The notes beneath the pieces were generated by a model. It did not search any database, was not told where the DNA came from, and saw only the letters and a list, made by a program, of their open reading frames with translations. Made by a program: the position numbers and the translations under genes. 64,000 nucleotides of DNA from Variovorax paradoxus (GTDB lineage Bacteria; Pseudomonadota; Gammaproteobacteria; Burkholderiales; Burkholderiaceae_C), in assembly GCA_016806145.1 (NCBI GenBank), contig CP063166.1:558001-622000 (forward strand), read 5' to 3'. Below, one piece after another: positions 6,870 through 17,198 of this stretch. The first letter of the stretch is position 1. Every line of letters begins with the position of its first letter.

Positions 6870-9575
6870 ATGCGCCGCCGCGTGCCCACCTTCCCCGCGC
6901 TGCGTCGCGCGCCGGTCGCCGCCGCGCTGCTCGCGGGACTCGGCATGCACGGCGCCCATGCCGCACCCGCGCCGCAGAAGCAGCAGCTCGCCGCTTCGAG
7001 CTTCAACGAGGAATTCCTCGGCATCGGCGGCGACCAGCCGAATGCCGACCTCTCGCTGTTCTCCTTCGGCAACCGCGTGCTCGCGGGCAAGTACACCGTC
7101 GACGTCTCGCTCAACGAGCGCGGCGTGGGCCAGAGCGAGGTCCGCTTCGAGGACAGGGAAGGCACCAACGACGCCGTGGCCTGCCTCACGCGCGGCCTGC
7201 TCGACGGCTGGGGCGTGAACGTCGCCGTGTTCCCGGCGATCGCCGCTGCCGCCGACGAAGTCTGCATCGACCTCGCCGGCGCCATTCCCGAATCGAAGCT
7301 CAGCTACGACGCCGGCCGCCAGCGCCTGTTCCTGAGCATTCCGCAGGCCGCGCTCAAGCGCAGCGCGCGCGGCGCCGTGGGCCCCGAGAAGTGGGACAGG
7401 GGCATCACCGCCTTCATGCTGGACTACCAGCTCAACCACTCGCGCTTCAGCGGCAGCGACTACCGCAACGACAACCCGCTGACCAACCCGCAGCTCAACG
7501 TCTTCGATGCCGCCGATCCGTTCAACCGCAACCGCAACACGCTCCAGCGCAACACCTTCTTCGCGGGCGTGCGCGCGGGCTTCAACTGGGGCGACTGGCG
7601 CTTTCGCCACTACTCGACCTACAACCGCGGCCTGGACGGCCAGAGCCGCTGGCAGGGCGTCACCAGCTACGCCCAGCGCGACCTGGCCCCGATCAACGGC
7701 CAGCTGCTGATCGGCGACGGCAACACGCCCGGCAACTTCTTCGACAGCCTGCCGTTCCGCGGCGTGCAGCTGTCCTCCGACGACGCCATGCTGCCCGACA
7801 GCCTGCAGGGCTACGCGCCCACCATCCGCGGCATCGCCCAGACCAATGCGCGCGTCACCGTGCGGCAGAACGGCTACATCGTCTACAGCACCTTCGTGGC
7901 GCCCGGGCCCTTCGTGCTCGACGACCTCTATCCCACCGCCTCGAGCGGCGACCTCGAGGTGACGATCACCGAGGCCGATGGCCGCCAGACCAGGTACACC
8001 CAGGCCTTCTCGGCCGTGCCCACCCTGCTGCGCGAGGGCACCTGGCGCTACTCGGCCACCGTGGGCAAGTACCGCAACGGTTACGACAGCGTGAACGCCA
8101 ACCCGCTGCTGCCGAGCCAGGCGCCGGCCGAGCCGGTGTTCCTGCAGGCGACCCTGGCGCGCGGCCTGCCCGACGAGTACTCGGTGTACGGCGGCCTGAT
8201 CGCCGCGCGCAAGTACCAGTCGGGCCTGGTGGGCGTGGGCAAGAACATGCGCGCCTTCGGCGCCGTCTCGTTCGACCTCTCGGCCGCGCGCACCGTCGAC
8301 CGCTTCGACAAGACCTACAACGGCCAGTCGCTGCGCTTCCTCTATTCGAAGGCCTTCGTCGACTCGGGCACCAACTTCCGCGTGGCCGGCTACCGCTACT
8401 CGACCAGCGGCTACCGCACCTTCCAGGAAGCGGCGCAGATGCAGGGCCTGCTGCTGCCCGACAACTTCAACAGCCGTCGCAACGAGCTGCGCTTCGAGCT
8501 CTCGCAGCAGATCGGCAGCTGGGGCTCGGTGTTCGCCTCGGCGCGCCAGCAGACCTACTGGGGCACGCCCGCCAAGGACCGGCTGGTGCAGGTCGGCTGG
8601 TCGGGCAACTACAAGCAGTTCGGCTACAGCGTCTTCTACAACCACAGCACCAACAACGGCGGCATCAACAGCTTCGGCGCCGGCACGGCCCGCCCGGTCA
8701 ACCGGCAACTGATGGTGATGGTCAGCATCCCGCTGGGCGACACGCGCGCCAGCGCGCAGTACACCGTGAGCCGCGACAGCGACGGGCGCCTCAACCAGCA
8801 GGCCAGCGTCTACGGCAGCGCCTTCGAGGACAGCCGGCTCAACTACAACGTCACCGCGGGCCACTCGAACGTCGAGGGCCAGGGCTCCAACGGCAGCGCC
8901 AGCGCGAGCTACCTGTCGCCCGTGGGCCGCTTCGATGTCGGCCATTCGCAGGGCAAGGGCTACGGCCAGACCACCTTCGGCATGTCGGGCGGCCTGCTGG
9001 CGCACGGCGGCGGCCTCACCCTGTCGCAGCCGCTGGGCGAGACCATCGCGCTGGTGCAGGCGCCCAAGGCCGGCGGCGTGGGCTTCGAGTCGCAGCCGGG
9101 CGTGGCGACCGACAGCGCGGGCAATGCCGTCATCCCGAACCTGAGCCCGTACCGGCTCAACCGCCTCGCGCTGCGCACCGGCGACCTCGGCGACACCGTC
9201 GAGGTGAAGAACGCGGCGATGGAGGTGGTGCCCACGCGCGGCGCCGTGGTGGTCGCGAAGTTCGAGACCTCGGTGGGCTTCCGCCTGCTGATGACGCTGA
9301 GCGACGCGAAGGGCCGCGCCTTGCCGCTGGGTTCGAAGATCGAGAACGAGGCCGGCCAGGAGGTCGGCATCGTCGGCCCCGACGGCCAGGCCTTCGTGAC
9401 CGGCGCGGGCCAGAGCGGCCATCTCACGGTGCGCTGGGGACAGGGCGCCAACGACCAGTGCACGGTGGCCTACAGCCTGCCCGAGGACGCCAACCCGCCG
9501 CCGATCCGCGAACTGGCGGGGCAGTGCAGCGGCCCCACGTCCGTGCCGTTCGCGACATTGAAAGGAGCGCGATGA
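6870..9575 (+). CDS. outer-membrane fimbrial usher (FimD/PapC family)
   Basis: The 901-residue protein has a signal peptide ending near AHA-APA. The usher N-terminal domain reads FNEEFLGIGGDQPNADLSLF and VLAGKYTVDVSLN. The beta-barrel includes YQLNHSRFSG, the plug region (LPDSLQGYAPTIRGIAQTNARV, with the typical YAP.IRG.A..NA.V phrase) and PGPFVLDDLYPTASSGDLEV. C-terminal plug-like domains include TDSAGNAVIPNLSPYRLN. Length is slightly above the usual 800-870. It translocates chaperone-subunit complexes and anchors the growing fimbria. Its stop overlaps the adhesin start by 4 bp (ATGA). Confidence 0.93.
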   Translation: MRRRVPTFPALRRAPVAAALLAGLGMHGAHAAPAPQKQQLAASSFNEEFLGIGGDQPNADLSLFSFGNRVLAGKYTVDVSLNERGVGQSEVRFEDREGTNDAVACLTRGLLDGWGVNVAVFPAIAAAADEVCIDLAGAIPESKLSYDAGRQRLFLSIPQAALKRSARGAVGPEKWDRGITAFMLDYQLNHSRFSGSDYRNDNPLTNPQLNVFDAADPFNRNRNTLQRNTFFAGVRAGFNWGDWRFRHYSTYNRGLDGQSRWQGVTSYAQRDLAPINGQLLIGDGNTPGNFFDSLPFRGVQLSSDDAMLPDSLQGYAPTIRGIAQTNARVTVRQNGYIVYSTFVAPGPFVLDDLYPTASSGDLEVTITEADGRQTRYTQAFSAVPTLLREGTWRYSATVGKYRNGYDSVNANPLLPSQAPAEPVFLQATLARGLPDEYSVYGGLIAARKYQSGLVGVGKNMRAFGAVSFDLSAARTVDRFDKTYNGQSLRFLYSKAFVDSGTNFRVAGYRYSTSGYRTFQEAAQMQGLLLPDNFNSRRNELRFELSQQIGSWGSVFASARQQTYWGTPAKDRLVQVGWSGNYKQFGYSVFYNHSTNNGGINSFGAGTARPVNRQLMVMVSIPLGDTRASAQYTVSRDSDGRLNQQASVYGSAFEDSRLNYNVTAGHSNVEGQGSNGSASASYLSPVGRFDVGHSQGKGYGQTTFGMSGGLLAHGGGLTLSQPLGETIALVQAPKAGGVGFESQPGVATDSAGNAVIPNLSPYRLNRLALRTGDLGDTVEVKNAAMEVVPTRGAVVVAKFETSVGFRLLMTLSDAKGRALPLGSKIENEAGQEVGIVGPDGQAFVTGAGQSGHLTVRWGQGANDQCTVAYSLPEDANPPPIRELAGQCSGPTSVPFATLKGAR

Positions 9576-10564
9576 GCGCCAGCACGCCGTCCCGTTTCAT
9601 CCTCCCCGCGCTCGCGCTGCTGTTCGGCGCGCAGGGCGCCTGGGCCGAGTGCCGGGTGACACCGGGCTACATCGAGAAGACGGTCAACATGGCGATGGGC
9701 CGGGTGGTCATTCCGAACGATGCCGCGGTCGGCACCATCTTCAAGAAGCAGCTGTTCCCACTGCCCCTGACGGGCACCACCAACAAGCCGTGGACCTGCA
9801 CCGGCGGCGGCAGCGTGAAGGGCGTGATGCTGCAGGGCACGGCGGTGCCCGGGTACGACCACGTGTACACGACCGCCGTACCCGGCGTGGGCATCCGGCT
9901 GTCGCGCTACTTCAGCGACACCGAGGTCAGCTACTACCCGCACGACCGCTCGACCACCACCGACTTCGGCGAGTTCAACGCGGCCTCGCGCTTCCAGGTG
10001 GAGCTGTTCAAGATCGCGACGGTCACCGGCAACGGGCCGCTGGCGCAGGGCACCTACACCCAGTACTACGCGGTGGGATCGGACAACCGCTCGGTGCTCA
10101 CGACCTACCTGCTGGGCGAGGGCATCACCATCATCACGCCCTCGTGCACGGTGGACACGGGCTCGCGCAACATCTCGGTCCAGTTCGGCAAGGTGCCGCA
10201 GAGCAACTTCAAGGGCAGGGGCACCACCACGGGCGACCGCAACTTCAATATCAAGCTGAACTGCAGGGCGGGCCAGAACGCGCAGAACACGGTGTACCTG
10301 CGCATGGATGCGACCAAGGACCCGGCGGGCGACGATGGGGTGATCCGCATCACCCAGGGCGGCGCCGGCACCGCGACCGGCGTGGGCATCCAGGTGATCG
10401 ACGGACAGAAGGTGCCCGTCAAGTACGGCGAGGAGGCGCTGGTGGGGCCGTCGAAGGACGGCGACTACGTGCTGCCGTACACGGCGCGCTACTTCCAGAC
10501 CGGCAATGCGGTGACGCCGGGGCGCGCCGACGGCACGGCGACTTTCACGCTCGACTACAAATAG
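9572..10564 (+). CDS. two-domain fimbrial tip adhesin/minor pilin
   Basis: The 330-residue protein has a signal peptide ending near AWA-EC. The N-terminal region of about 165 residues has its own Cys pair (ECRV and WTCTGG) and no clear family match, consistent with a receptor-binding lectin-like domain. The C-terminal domain from about residue 187 (TPSCTVDTGSRNISVQFG, LNCRAG) has pilin features and ends FTLDYK, resembling the end of the major pilin. This two-domain layout and the last-gene position fit a FimH-type tip adhesin. The receptor cannot be inferred. A GC-rich hairpin follows the stop. Confidence 0.8.
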   Translation: MSASTPSRFILPALALLFGAQGAWAECRVTPGYIEKTVNMAMGRVVIPNDAAVGTIFKKQLFPLPLTGTTNKPWTCTGGGSVKGVMLQGTAVPGYDHVYTTAVPGVGIRLSRYFSDTEVSYYPHDRSTTTDFGEFNAASRFQVELFKIATVTGNGPLAQGTYTQYYAVGSDNRSVLTTYLLGEGITIITPSCTVDTGSRNISVQFGKVPQSNFKGRGTTTGDRNFNIKLNCRAGQNAQNTVYLRMDATKDPAGDDGVIRITQGGAGTATGVGIQVIDGQKVPVKYGEEALVGPSKDGDYVLPYTARYFQTGNAVTPGRADGTATFTLDYK

Positions 10565-10570
10565 CCGGAT

Positions 10571-10592
10571 CGGCCCGGCGCGTGCCGGGCCG
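10571..10592. terminator. hairpin between convergent genes
   Basis: CGGCCCGGC and GCCGGGCCG pair perfectly around GCGT. It lies between the fimbrial adhesin (plus) and a small minus-strand gene. There is no T-run, so termination strength is uncertain. Confidence 0.5.
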
Positions 10593-10601
10593 GGACCGCA
10601 T

Positions 10602-10925
10602 TCAGTCCACGTCCGGCCGCATCGGGATGTCGCCCATCGCGTCGTCCTCGCGCAGCCCGCGCGCGGCCTTCAGCAGCTCGATCGACAGTCCGTCGCCGTG
10701 GCCCGCGAAGCCCTGCGCGATGCCCTCCAGCGCGGTCGAGAGGCCGAGTTCGCCGTCGGCGCGCGCATCCATGCTGATGTTGAGCACGCGGGCCGCCATC
10801 TGGCGGTAGGTGACGGCGCCCGCGCCCTCCAGCGCCGCGACCAGGTCGAGGTACAGCGCCAGGTTCATGTCGAACACGAGCTTGGGGGTGATCTCGAAAT
10901 CCTCGTTGTTGTTCTTCTTGTCCAT
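10602..10925 (-). CDS. conserved hypothetical protein, 107 aa
   Basis: The protein begins MDKKNNNEDFEITPKLVFDM after a strong AGGAG ribosome site. It is acidic, predicted mainly helical, and has no signal peptide or membrane segment. The phrase LDLVAALEGAGAVTYRQMAARVLNISMDA suggests a small helical bundle. I do not recognise a named family. Its ribosome-binding site lies inside a short inverted repeat (10931-10950), so translation may be controlled by RNA structure. The neighbours are unrelated: fimbriae on one side and a transporter on the other. Confidence 0.65.
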   Translation of the reverse strand: MDKKNNNEDFEITPKLVFDMNLALYLDLVAALEGAGAVTYRQMAARVLNISMDARADGELGLSTALEGIAQGFAGHGDGLSIELLKAARGLREDDAMGDIPMRPDVD

Positions 10926-10930
10926 GCGGT

Positions 10931-10950
10931 GACTCCTTTCTTCGGGAGTC
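10931..10950 (-). promoter_or_regulatory. inverted repeat sequestering a ribosome-binding site
   Basis: Read on the minus strand, GACTCC and GGAGTC are separated by 8 nt. The second arm is part of the AGGAG Shine-Dalgarno sequence of the 107-aa gene, so the hairpin would mask it. Confidence 0.45.
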
Positions 10951-10964
10951 ACCACTCTAGCCAC

Positions 10965-10994
10965 AAAAAGCGCGCGCGCCCGTCGGACACGGGC
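10965..10994 (-). terminator. possible terminator of the permease operon
   Basis: On the minus strand GCCCGT and ACGGGC pair around 5 nt, and TTTTT follows eight GC bases later. It lies about 45 bp after the permease stop. The gap between stem and T-run makes it a weak call. Confidence 0.4.
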
Positions 10995-11039
10995 GATGTT
11001 GCGCCGCACGCACGCATCCGGTGCCGCCACTGCGCGCCG

Positions 11040-12194
11040 TCACCCCAGCCGCAGCAGCAGCGCCGAGGCCGCGCACACCAAGAGGAAGGGCACGCTCAGG
11101 CGATGGAACTCGCGCAGCCCGTTGGGCAGCTTCGCGAGCCGCAGCGCGATCAGGTTGGCGAGCGAACCCAGCACGCAGCCGAAGCCGCCCACGCTCACGC
11201 CGGCGGCCAGCGCCGGCAGGTCGTGCACGTAGCGGTCGAGCAGGATGGTGGCCGGCACGTTGCTGATGAACTGCGAGCTCACGATCGCCGCCAGGTAGGC
11301 GCGCCAGCCCTCGGCGATCGGCCATTGCGTCATCAGCGCGGCGATGAAGGGCAGCTCGGCGAGCTGGCGCAGGTCGACGAACATCAGCGCGATGATCGCG
11401 AGCAGCGCCCAGTCGACGTCGCGCAGCACGCGGCGCTGGAACAGCAGGTAGGCGCCGAACACCACCGCCAGGCCCGCGGCCAGCCAGTGCCGGTCGAGCG
11501 CGACCACGAAGCCCACGAACAGCAGGCCCGACAGCGCCAGCAGCCGCGGCTGCACCGGCGCGCTGTCGGCCGCGGGCTTGAGCGCGATGGCGGTGCGCGG
11601 CACCAGCAGCCAGACGGCGGCGAACAGCCAGAACAGCATCACGCCCACGGTCGGCGCCATCATCCCCATGAAGCCCGCGAAGCTCTCGCCGCTGCGGTGC
11701 CACAGGTAGAGGTTCTGCGGATTGCCGATCGGCGTGAGCGCCGAGCCCGCGTTGACCGCCAGCGCCTCCAGCACCACCAGCCGCGCCAGCGGCAGGTGCG
11801 CCTGGGTGGCGAGCACGCGCGTGAGCGGCACCAGCAGGAACAGGCTGACGTCGTTGGTGACCAGCGCCGACAGCACGGCGGCGCTGGCCACGAGCAGCAA
11901 TGCGAGCTGGCGCAGGTTGGTGGTGCGCGCCAGCAGGCGCTGCGCGGCCGACTGCAGCACGCCGCTCTTCTCCACGCCCTGCGTGATCGCGAGCAGGCCC
12001 GCGAGCGCGCCCACGGTCTGCCAGTCGATCAGCTGGAGCCAGTCGAGCGGCGCGCGCGGCCGCACGAAGGCGAACAGCACCGCCACCGCCACCAGCACCC
12101 ACAGCAGGCCGTTGCCGCCGCCCTCGTGCGGCGGGGCGGTGTCCGCGGCGGCGGTGGCGGGGGGCAGGGCGGACGCGGCGGTGTCTTTGGTCAT
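11040..12194 (-). CDS. SLC13/ArsB-type anion permease (YbiR-like)
   Basis: The 384-residue protein has about ten membrane helices. It carries the SLC13/CitM superfamily phrases VTNDVSLFLLVPLT and NAGSALTPIGNPQNLYLW, and a second half with SSQFISNVPATILL, so the two inverted-repeat clamp motifs are both present. Length matches E. coli YbiR, an uncharacterised transporter of this family. The ATG overlaps the stop of the MFS gene upstream by 4 bp, so the two transporters are co-translated. Substrate is unknown; dicarboxylate, sulfate or other anions are typical for the superfamily. Confidence 0.85.
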   Translation of the reverse strand: MTKDTAASALPPATAAADTAPPHEGGGNGLLWVLVAVAVLFAFVRPRAPLDWLQLIDWQTVGALAGLLAITQGVEKSGVLQSAAQRLLARTTNLRQLALLLVASAAVLSALVTNDVSLFLLVPLTRVLATQAHLPLARLVVLEALAVNAGSALTPIGNPQNLYLWHRSGESFAGFMGMMAPTVGVMLFWLFAAVWLLVPRTAIALKPAADSAPVQPRLLALSGLLFVGFVVALDRHWLAAGLAVVFGAYLLFQRRVLRDVDWALLAIIALMFVDLRQLAELPFIAALMTQWPIAEGWRAYLAAIVSSQFISNVPATILLDRYVHDLPALAAGVSVGGFGCVLGSLANLIALRLAKLPNGLREFHRLSVPFLLVCAASALLLRLG

Positions 12195-13435
12195 GGAGCG
12201 GCGGTGGTCAGGGCGGCGGGAGCGTGCGCGGTGCGCGCGTCCCGCCCCCGAGTTTCGGGCATGGCGAGCGCGAACAGCGCGAGCGCGGCGGCGGCGATGG
12301 CCGCGAGCACGACGAAGGCGGTGCCGTAGCCGGCCGCGTGCGCGATGCTGCCCGCCAGCAGGTTGCTGAGCGCCGCGCCCAGCCCGACGCAGGCCGCGCC
12401 CAGGCCGAGCGCGAAGTTGAAGTGGCCGCTGCCGCGCGTGAGGTCGCCGATCATCAGCGTCAGCATCACGCCGAAGATGCCCGCGCCGATGCCGTCGAGC
12501 ACCTGCAGCGCGAGCAGCGCGGCGGGGCTGTCGGCCAGCAGGTAGAGCAGCCCGCGCACCGGCAGCACCGCGAAGCCGACCAGGAACACCGGCTTGCGCG
12601 CGAGCCGCGGCGCCCAGCGTCCGACCGCCATCGCGATCGGGATGGTCACCAGCTGCGTGACGATCACGCCGGCCGACAGCCACAGCGTGGCCGCGGCGCC
12701 GGTGCGCGAACCGACCTTCTGCGCCACCAGCGTCAGCATCGCGGCATTGGCTAGGTGGAACAGGAAGGCGCAGGCCAGCAGCACGACGAGGCGGCGGTCG
12801 TGCCAGCGGACGGTGCCCGGGGTGAGGTCATCGGATGGCGCGTCGGCGCCGCGCGCCAGCCGCGGGTCGACGTCGCGGTCGCGGATCAGCAGCGCCGCCG
12901 CGATGGTCGGCAGCGCCATCGCCACCGCATAGAAGAACATCGCGCGCGGCCCGAAGGCATGGCCGACCCAGCCGGTGCCCAGCGCCCACAGCACCGTGCC
13001 GGCCGCGGTGATCGCGGCATTGCGGCCGATGCGCGCGTCGAGGCCGGCGCGGCCCACCATGCCGAGGCTGGTGGCCGCGAGGGCGGGCGCGACCAGCGTG
13101 CCCGCGGCGCCGATCAGCGACTGGCCCGCGAGGATGGTGCCGTAGAGCGGCCACTGGGCCATCGCCACCAGGCACAAGGCGATCAGCGCGACCGCGCCCG
13201 CGATCCAGCGCGGCTTGCGGCGCACGCTGTCGATCAGCGCGCCGGCCGGCGCCTGCACCGCCAGCCCGACCAGCGCCGAGACGAACATCACGCTGCCGAT
13301 GCGTTGCGGATCCCAGGCCAAGGTGCCGGCCATGAAGACCACCAGGAACGGGCCGACGCCGCCCTGGATGTCGGGTGCGAAGAAGGCCAGCGCATCGAGG
13401 GCGCGCAGGCTGCGGCGGGAGGGCGCGGTCGTCAT
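12191..13435 (-). CDS. MFS transporter
   Basis: The 414-residue protein has twelve predicted membrane helices in two halves. It has an MFS motif-A-like loop DSVRRKPRW between TM2 and TM3 and a central cytoplasmic loop near residues 195-220. It starts at MTTAPSRRSL; the longer open frame to 13633 runs into the upstream gene and is Arg/Ala-rich. The phrase GGVGPFLVVFMAG at the start of TM1 is shared with a group of proteobacterial MFS proteins of unknown substrate. It is 19 bp downstream of the duplicated-domain protein and 4 bp overlapped with the YbiR-like permease. Confidence 0.88.
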   Translation of the reverse strand: MTTAPSRRSLRALDALAFFAPDIQGGVGPFLVVFMAGTLAWDPQRIGSVMFVSALVGLAVQAPAGALIDSVRRKPRWIAGAVALIALCLVAMAQWPLYGTILAGQSLIGAAGTLVAPALAATSLGMVGRAGLDARIGRNAAITAAGTVLWALGTGWVGHAFGPRAMFFYAVAMALPTIAAALLIRDRDVDPRLARGADAPSDDLTPGTVRWHDRRLVVLLACAFLFHLANAAMLTLVAQKVGSRTGAAATLWLSAGVIVTQLVTIPIAMAVGRWAPRLARKPVFLVGFAVLPVRGLLYLLADSPAALLALQVLDGIGAGIFGVMLTLMIGDLTRGSGHFNFALGLGAACVGLGAALSNLLAGSIAHAAGYGTAFVVLAAIAAAALALFALAMPETRGRDARTAHAPAALTTAAP

Positions 13436-13454
13436 GGCGGGGCGGGGCCTAAGC

Positions 13455-14210
13455 TCAGGAAGCCGGGCCGCGCGGGGCGGGGCGCGGACCCGGGCCCACG
13501 CCAGGACCTGCGCCCGGCCCTGCGCCAGGACGCGGACCGCGCAGCACCTCGGCGACCGTGTCCGCCGTCGGGCCCAGGCCGGTGGCCTCGAGCGCCGTGC
13601 CCTGCGCGCCGCGCGTGCCCCAGCCGCGCGCATGGAGCTCGGCGCCCGGCTTCAGCTGGTCGCGATACATCGCGCCCACGTGCGGCGGGAAGCGCACGAT
13701 GGTCTGGTCGGCCAGCAGCACGCCGCGCACGTCGCCGCGGTCGGTGTAGAGCAGGCGCTCGATGCGGCCCTGCGCGCTCAGCGCATCGAGCGCGCCCGGA
13801 TCGCGCAGCGGCCGCGGCGGCGCCATGCCGGGCGCGGGCGGGGTGTCGACCAGGCTGCGGCCCTTGGCTTCGAGCGAGCGCATGCGCAGCACCGGCACGC
13901 CGGGCGCGCGCCAGCCGCCGACCTGCACCGTGTCGCCGGGCTGCAGCAGTTGCATCGCGTCGGCCGACAGGTGCGGCGGGAACGCGACCTGGGTGCCGTC
14001 GGCCAGCAGCAGGCCGTCGGCCTCGCCGCCGGGATTGAGCAGGAAGCGCTGCACGCGGCCGGTGACGACCGTGCCGGCCTCGGGCGCGGCGGCCGCGGCC
14101 ACGGGGCCGGCGGCGGCAGGGGCGCCGGGCGGCGGGGGCGGCAGCTGGGCGAAGGCCGAGCCGCCCGCGAGCAGGAAGGCGGCGGCGAGGAAGGGGGTGC
14201 GGACTGTCAT
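13455..14210 (-). CDS. secreted protein with duplicated OB-like domain and Gly/Pro tail
   Basis: The 251-residue protein has a signal peptide ending at AFA-QL (residue 21), followed by a Pro-rich linker. Two homologous units cover about 46-102 and 145-212. Each contains GR(V/I)xRxL, then G(L/V)LLAD.T.V.FPPH(L/V), then a 'PG..(V/L)...GW' turn, which suggests a duplicated small beta-barrel. The tail from about 225 is almost only Pro, Gly, Ala and Arg. I do not recognise a named family. It lies directly downstream of an NtrC-type regulator and has a possible -24/-12 promoter plus TGTCC/GGACA dyads upstream, so it may be the target of that two-component system. Confidence 0.75.
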   Translation of the reverse strand: MTVRTPFLAAAFLLAGGSAFAQLPPPPPGAPAAAGPVAAAAAPEAGTVVTGRVQRFLLNPGGEADGLLLADGTQVAFPPHLSADAMQLLQPGDTVQVGGWRAPGVPVLRMRSLEAKGRSLVDTPPAPGMAPPRPLRDPGALDALSAQGRIERLLYTDRGDVRGVLLADQTIVRFPPHVGAMYRDQLKPGAELHARGWGTRGAQGTALEATGLGPTADTVAEVLRGPRPGAGPGAGPGVGPGPRPAPRGPAS

Positions 14211-14245
14211 GGGAAGCTCCTTGCGGGTGAATGTCCCCAGGACAT

Positions 14246-14261
14246 CTCACGCAACGTGCCA
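14246..14261 (-). promoter_or_regulatory. weak sigma-54-like promoter for the duplicated-domain protein
   Basis: On the minus strand an exact -24 element TGGCACG is followed at the correct distance by GTGAG instead of TTGCW, so the -12 element is poor. It sits about 25 bp plus a start site before the ATG. A neighbouring NtrC-family regulator makes it worth noting. Confidence 0.35.
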
Positions 14262-14325
14262 GCACCGAAACCCTTTGAAATCAACGACTTGCGAGCGCCG
14301 CCGCGGCGGCATCCGGATGATCCGG

Positions 14326-14352
14326 GGACAGCGGGCGTCCGCTTTCCGGACA
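14326..14352. promoter_or_regulatory. GGACA/TGTCC dyads, possible enhancer sites for NtrC-type regulator
   Basis: GGACA occurs at 14326-14330 and 14348-14352, with the opposite half-site CGTCC at 14336-14340. The dyad GTCCG-CTTTC-CGGAC at 14337-14351 is perfect. It lies 75-105 bp upstream of the sigma-54-like element, the usual place for enhancer-binding sites. A further ATGTCC-CCA-GGACAT dyad is at 14231-14245. Confidence 0.4.
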
Positions 14353-14357
14353 CCGCG

Positions 14358-15700
<1,343 letters not shown>

Positions 15701-15716
<16 letters not shown>

Positions 15717-17161
15717 GGAAGCTCCAGTTCGAAACGGGTGCCCGGCGCCAGCGGCAGGTGGCGCAGCTCGCCGCCATGCGCCAGCGCCACCTCGCGTGCC
15801 AGCGCCAGGCCCAGGCCGGTGCCGTCGGCGCGGCCGGTGGCGAAGGGCTCGAACAGGCTGGCCTGCAGCGACTCGGGCACGCCCGCGCCGTCGTCATCGA
15901 CGCGCAGCGCCAGCGTGCGCGCATCGGGCTGCGCGGCCGCGAGCACGACCTCGCCGCCGCGCGGCGCATGGCGCACGGCGTTGTCGAGCAGGTTGTCGAT
16001 GGCGCGCGCCAGGTGCACGGGGTCGAACACGGCGCTGTCGGGCGCCTCGTGCCGCAGCACGAGCCGCACGCCCGCGGCCTCGGCCTTCGGCGCCACGGCC
16101 GCCAGCCGCTCCTCGAGCCAGCGCGCGAGCGGCACCGGCACCGGCGCCAGCGTCACCGGCTGCACCAGCGCCAGCAGGCTCTGCACCAGAGCGTCGAGCC
16201 GGTCGATCTGGCCGACGATGGCCTGCAGCGCCGGGCCTTGCCGTTCGGGCGAGGCGGCCAGTGCGTTCTCGGCCTTCAGCCGCATGGTGGCGATGGGGTT
16301 GCGGATCTCGTGCGCGATGCCGCCCGTCATGCGGCCCAGCGCGGCCAGCCGCTGGTCGCGGCTGCGCTGCTGGGCGGCCGCGCGCAGGTGGGCGCGCGCC
16401 TCCTCGAAGCGCAGCCGATAGCGGTTGAAGCCGTCGACGATGCGGTCGAGCTCGCGCACGCCGGTGCGCGGCAGCTCGGGCATGGCGTCGCCGTCGGCGT
16501 CGGCCTGGGCCAGCCGGCCCTCGAGGCGCTGCACGTGGCGCAGCCCGCGCAGCAGGATCGAGCCCAGCCACAGGCCCGAGGCCAGCACCAGCAACAGCAG
16601 CACGCCGAGCCCGGTGCGCAGGCTGTCCTGGGCCGCGAGCGCGCCGCCGTTGGTGCGCGTCATGGTCCAGGCGGCGAGGTCGTCGGCCGGTGCGGGCAGC
16701 GGGCAGGCCGAGACGATCAGCGCCTCGCGGCTGCCGCGCACCACGTCGGTCTGCGGTTGGCGGGTGCGCGCCGCGAGCTGCGCCAGCTGGGCGATCAGCG
16801 GCTGCTCGGCCGCGGGCACGTCGCGCTTGACGCCGCTGCCCTCGTAGGTCGGGTAGGCGTAGGCCAGCGGGCCGTCGACCGCATGCCAGACGCCGCCCTC
16901 GACATGCGGCGCCTCGATCAGCACGAGCTGCAGCAGCACGCGCAGCAGGTCGACCTCGGGCCGCGGCGGCGCGGGCGCGGCGATCGACTTGGCGTAGCGC
17001 GCCGCGATCGCGCGGCAGGACTGTTCGGTGGCGGCGCGCCCGGCCGCCACCTGGGCGCCCGCGCTGCTGCGGTAGAGCGTGAACATCACGACCGCGAGCG
17101 CGGCGCACATGCCGAGCAGCAGCACCCAGAAGAAGACCAGTTGACCGCGCAGCGATTTCAT
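15701..17161 (-). CDS. membrane sensor histidine kinase partnered with NtrC-type regulator
   Basis: The 486-residue kinase has TM1 at about 8-28, a periplasmic sensor region of about 150 residues and TM2 near 185-205. A linker and coiled region follow, then the H-box with His284 in GGIAHEIRNPIATMRL. The ATPase domain has the N-box IDNLLDNAVRHA, G1 DDDGAGVP and G2 GTGLGLALA. The periplasmic part contains a Cys (VSACPLPAP) and no recognised ligand fold. It starts 37 bp after the acyl-CoA synthetase stop, so the three genes may share transcripts. Confidence 0.92.
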
Positions 17162-17198
17162 CTGCCGCGATCCTGCCCGGTCTTCGGTGCGCGGCGCG

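Noticed and set aside
6744..9422. Minus-strand frame of 892 codons opposite the usher
   Set aside because: The usher on the plus strand is clearly real. The opposite frame is long only because stop codons are rare at this GC content.
10849..11040. A possible additional gene upstream of the 107-aa protein using the longer frame to 11030
   Set aside because: The extension is Arg-rich and lacks a ribosome site, whereas the internal ATG has a strong AGGAG site.
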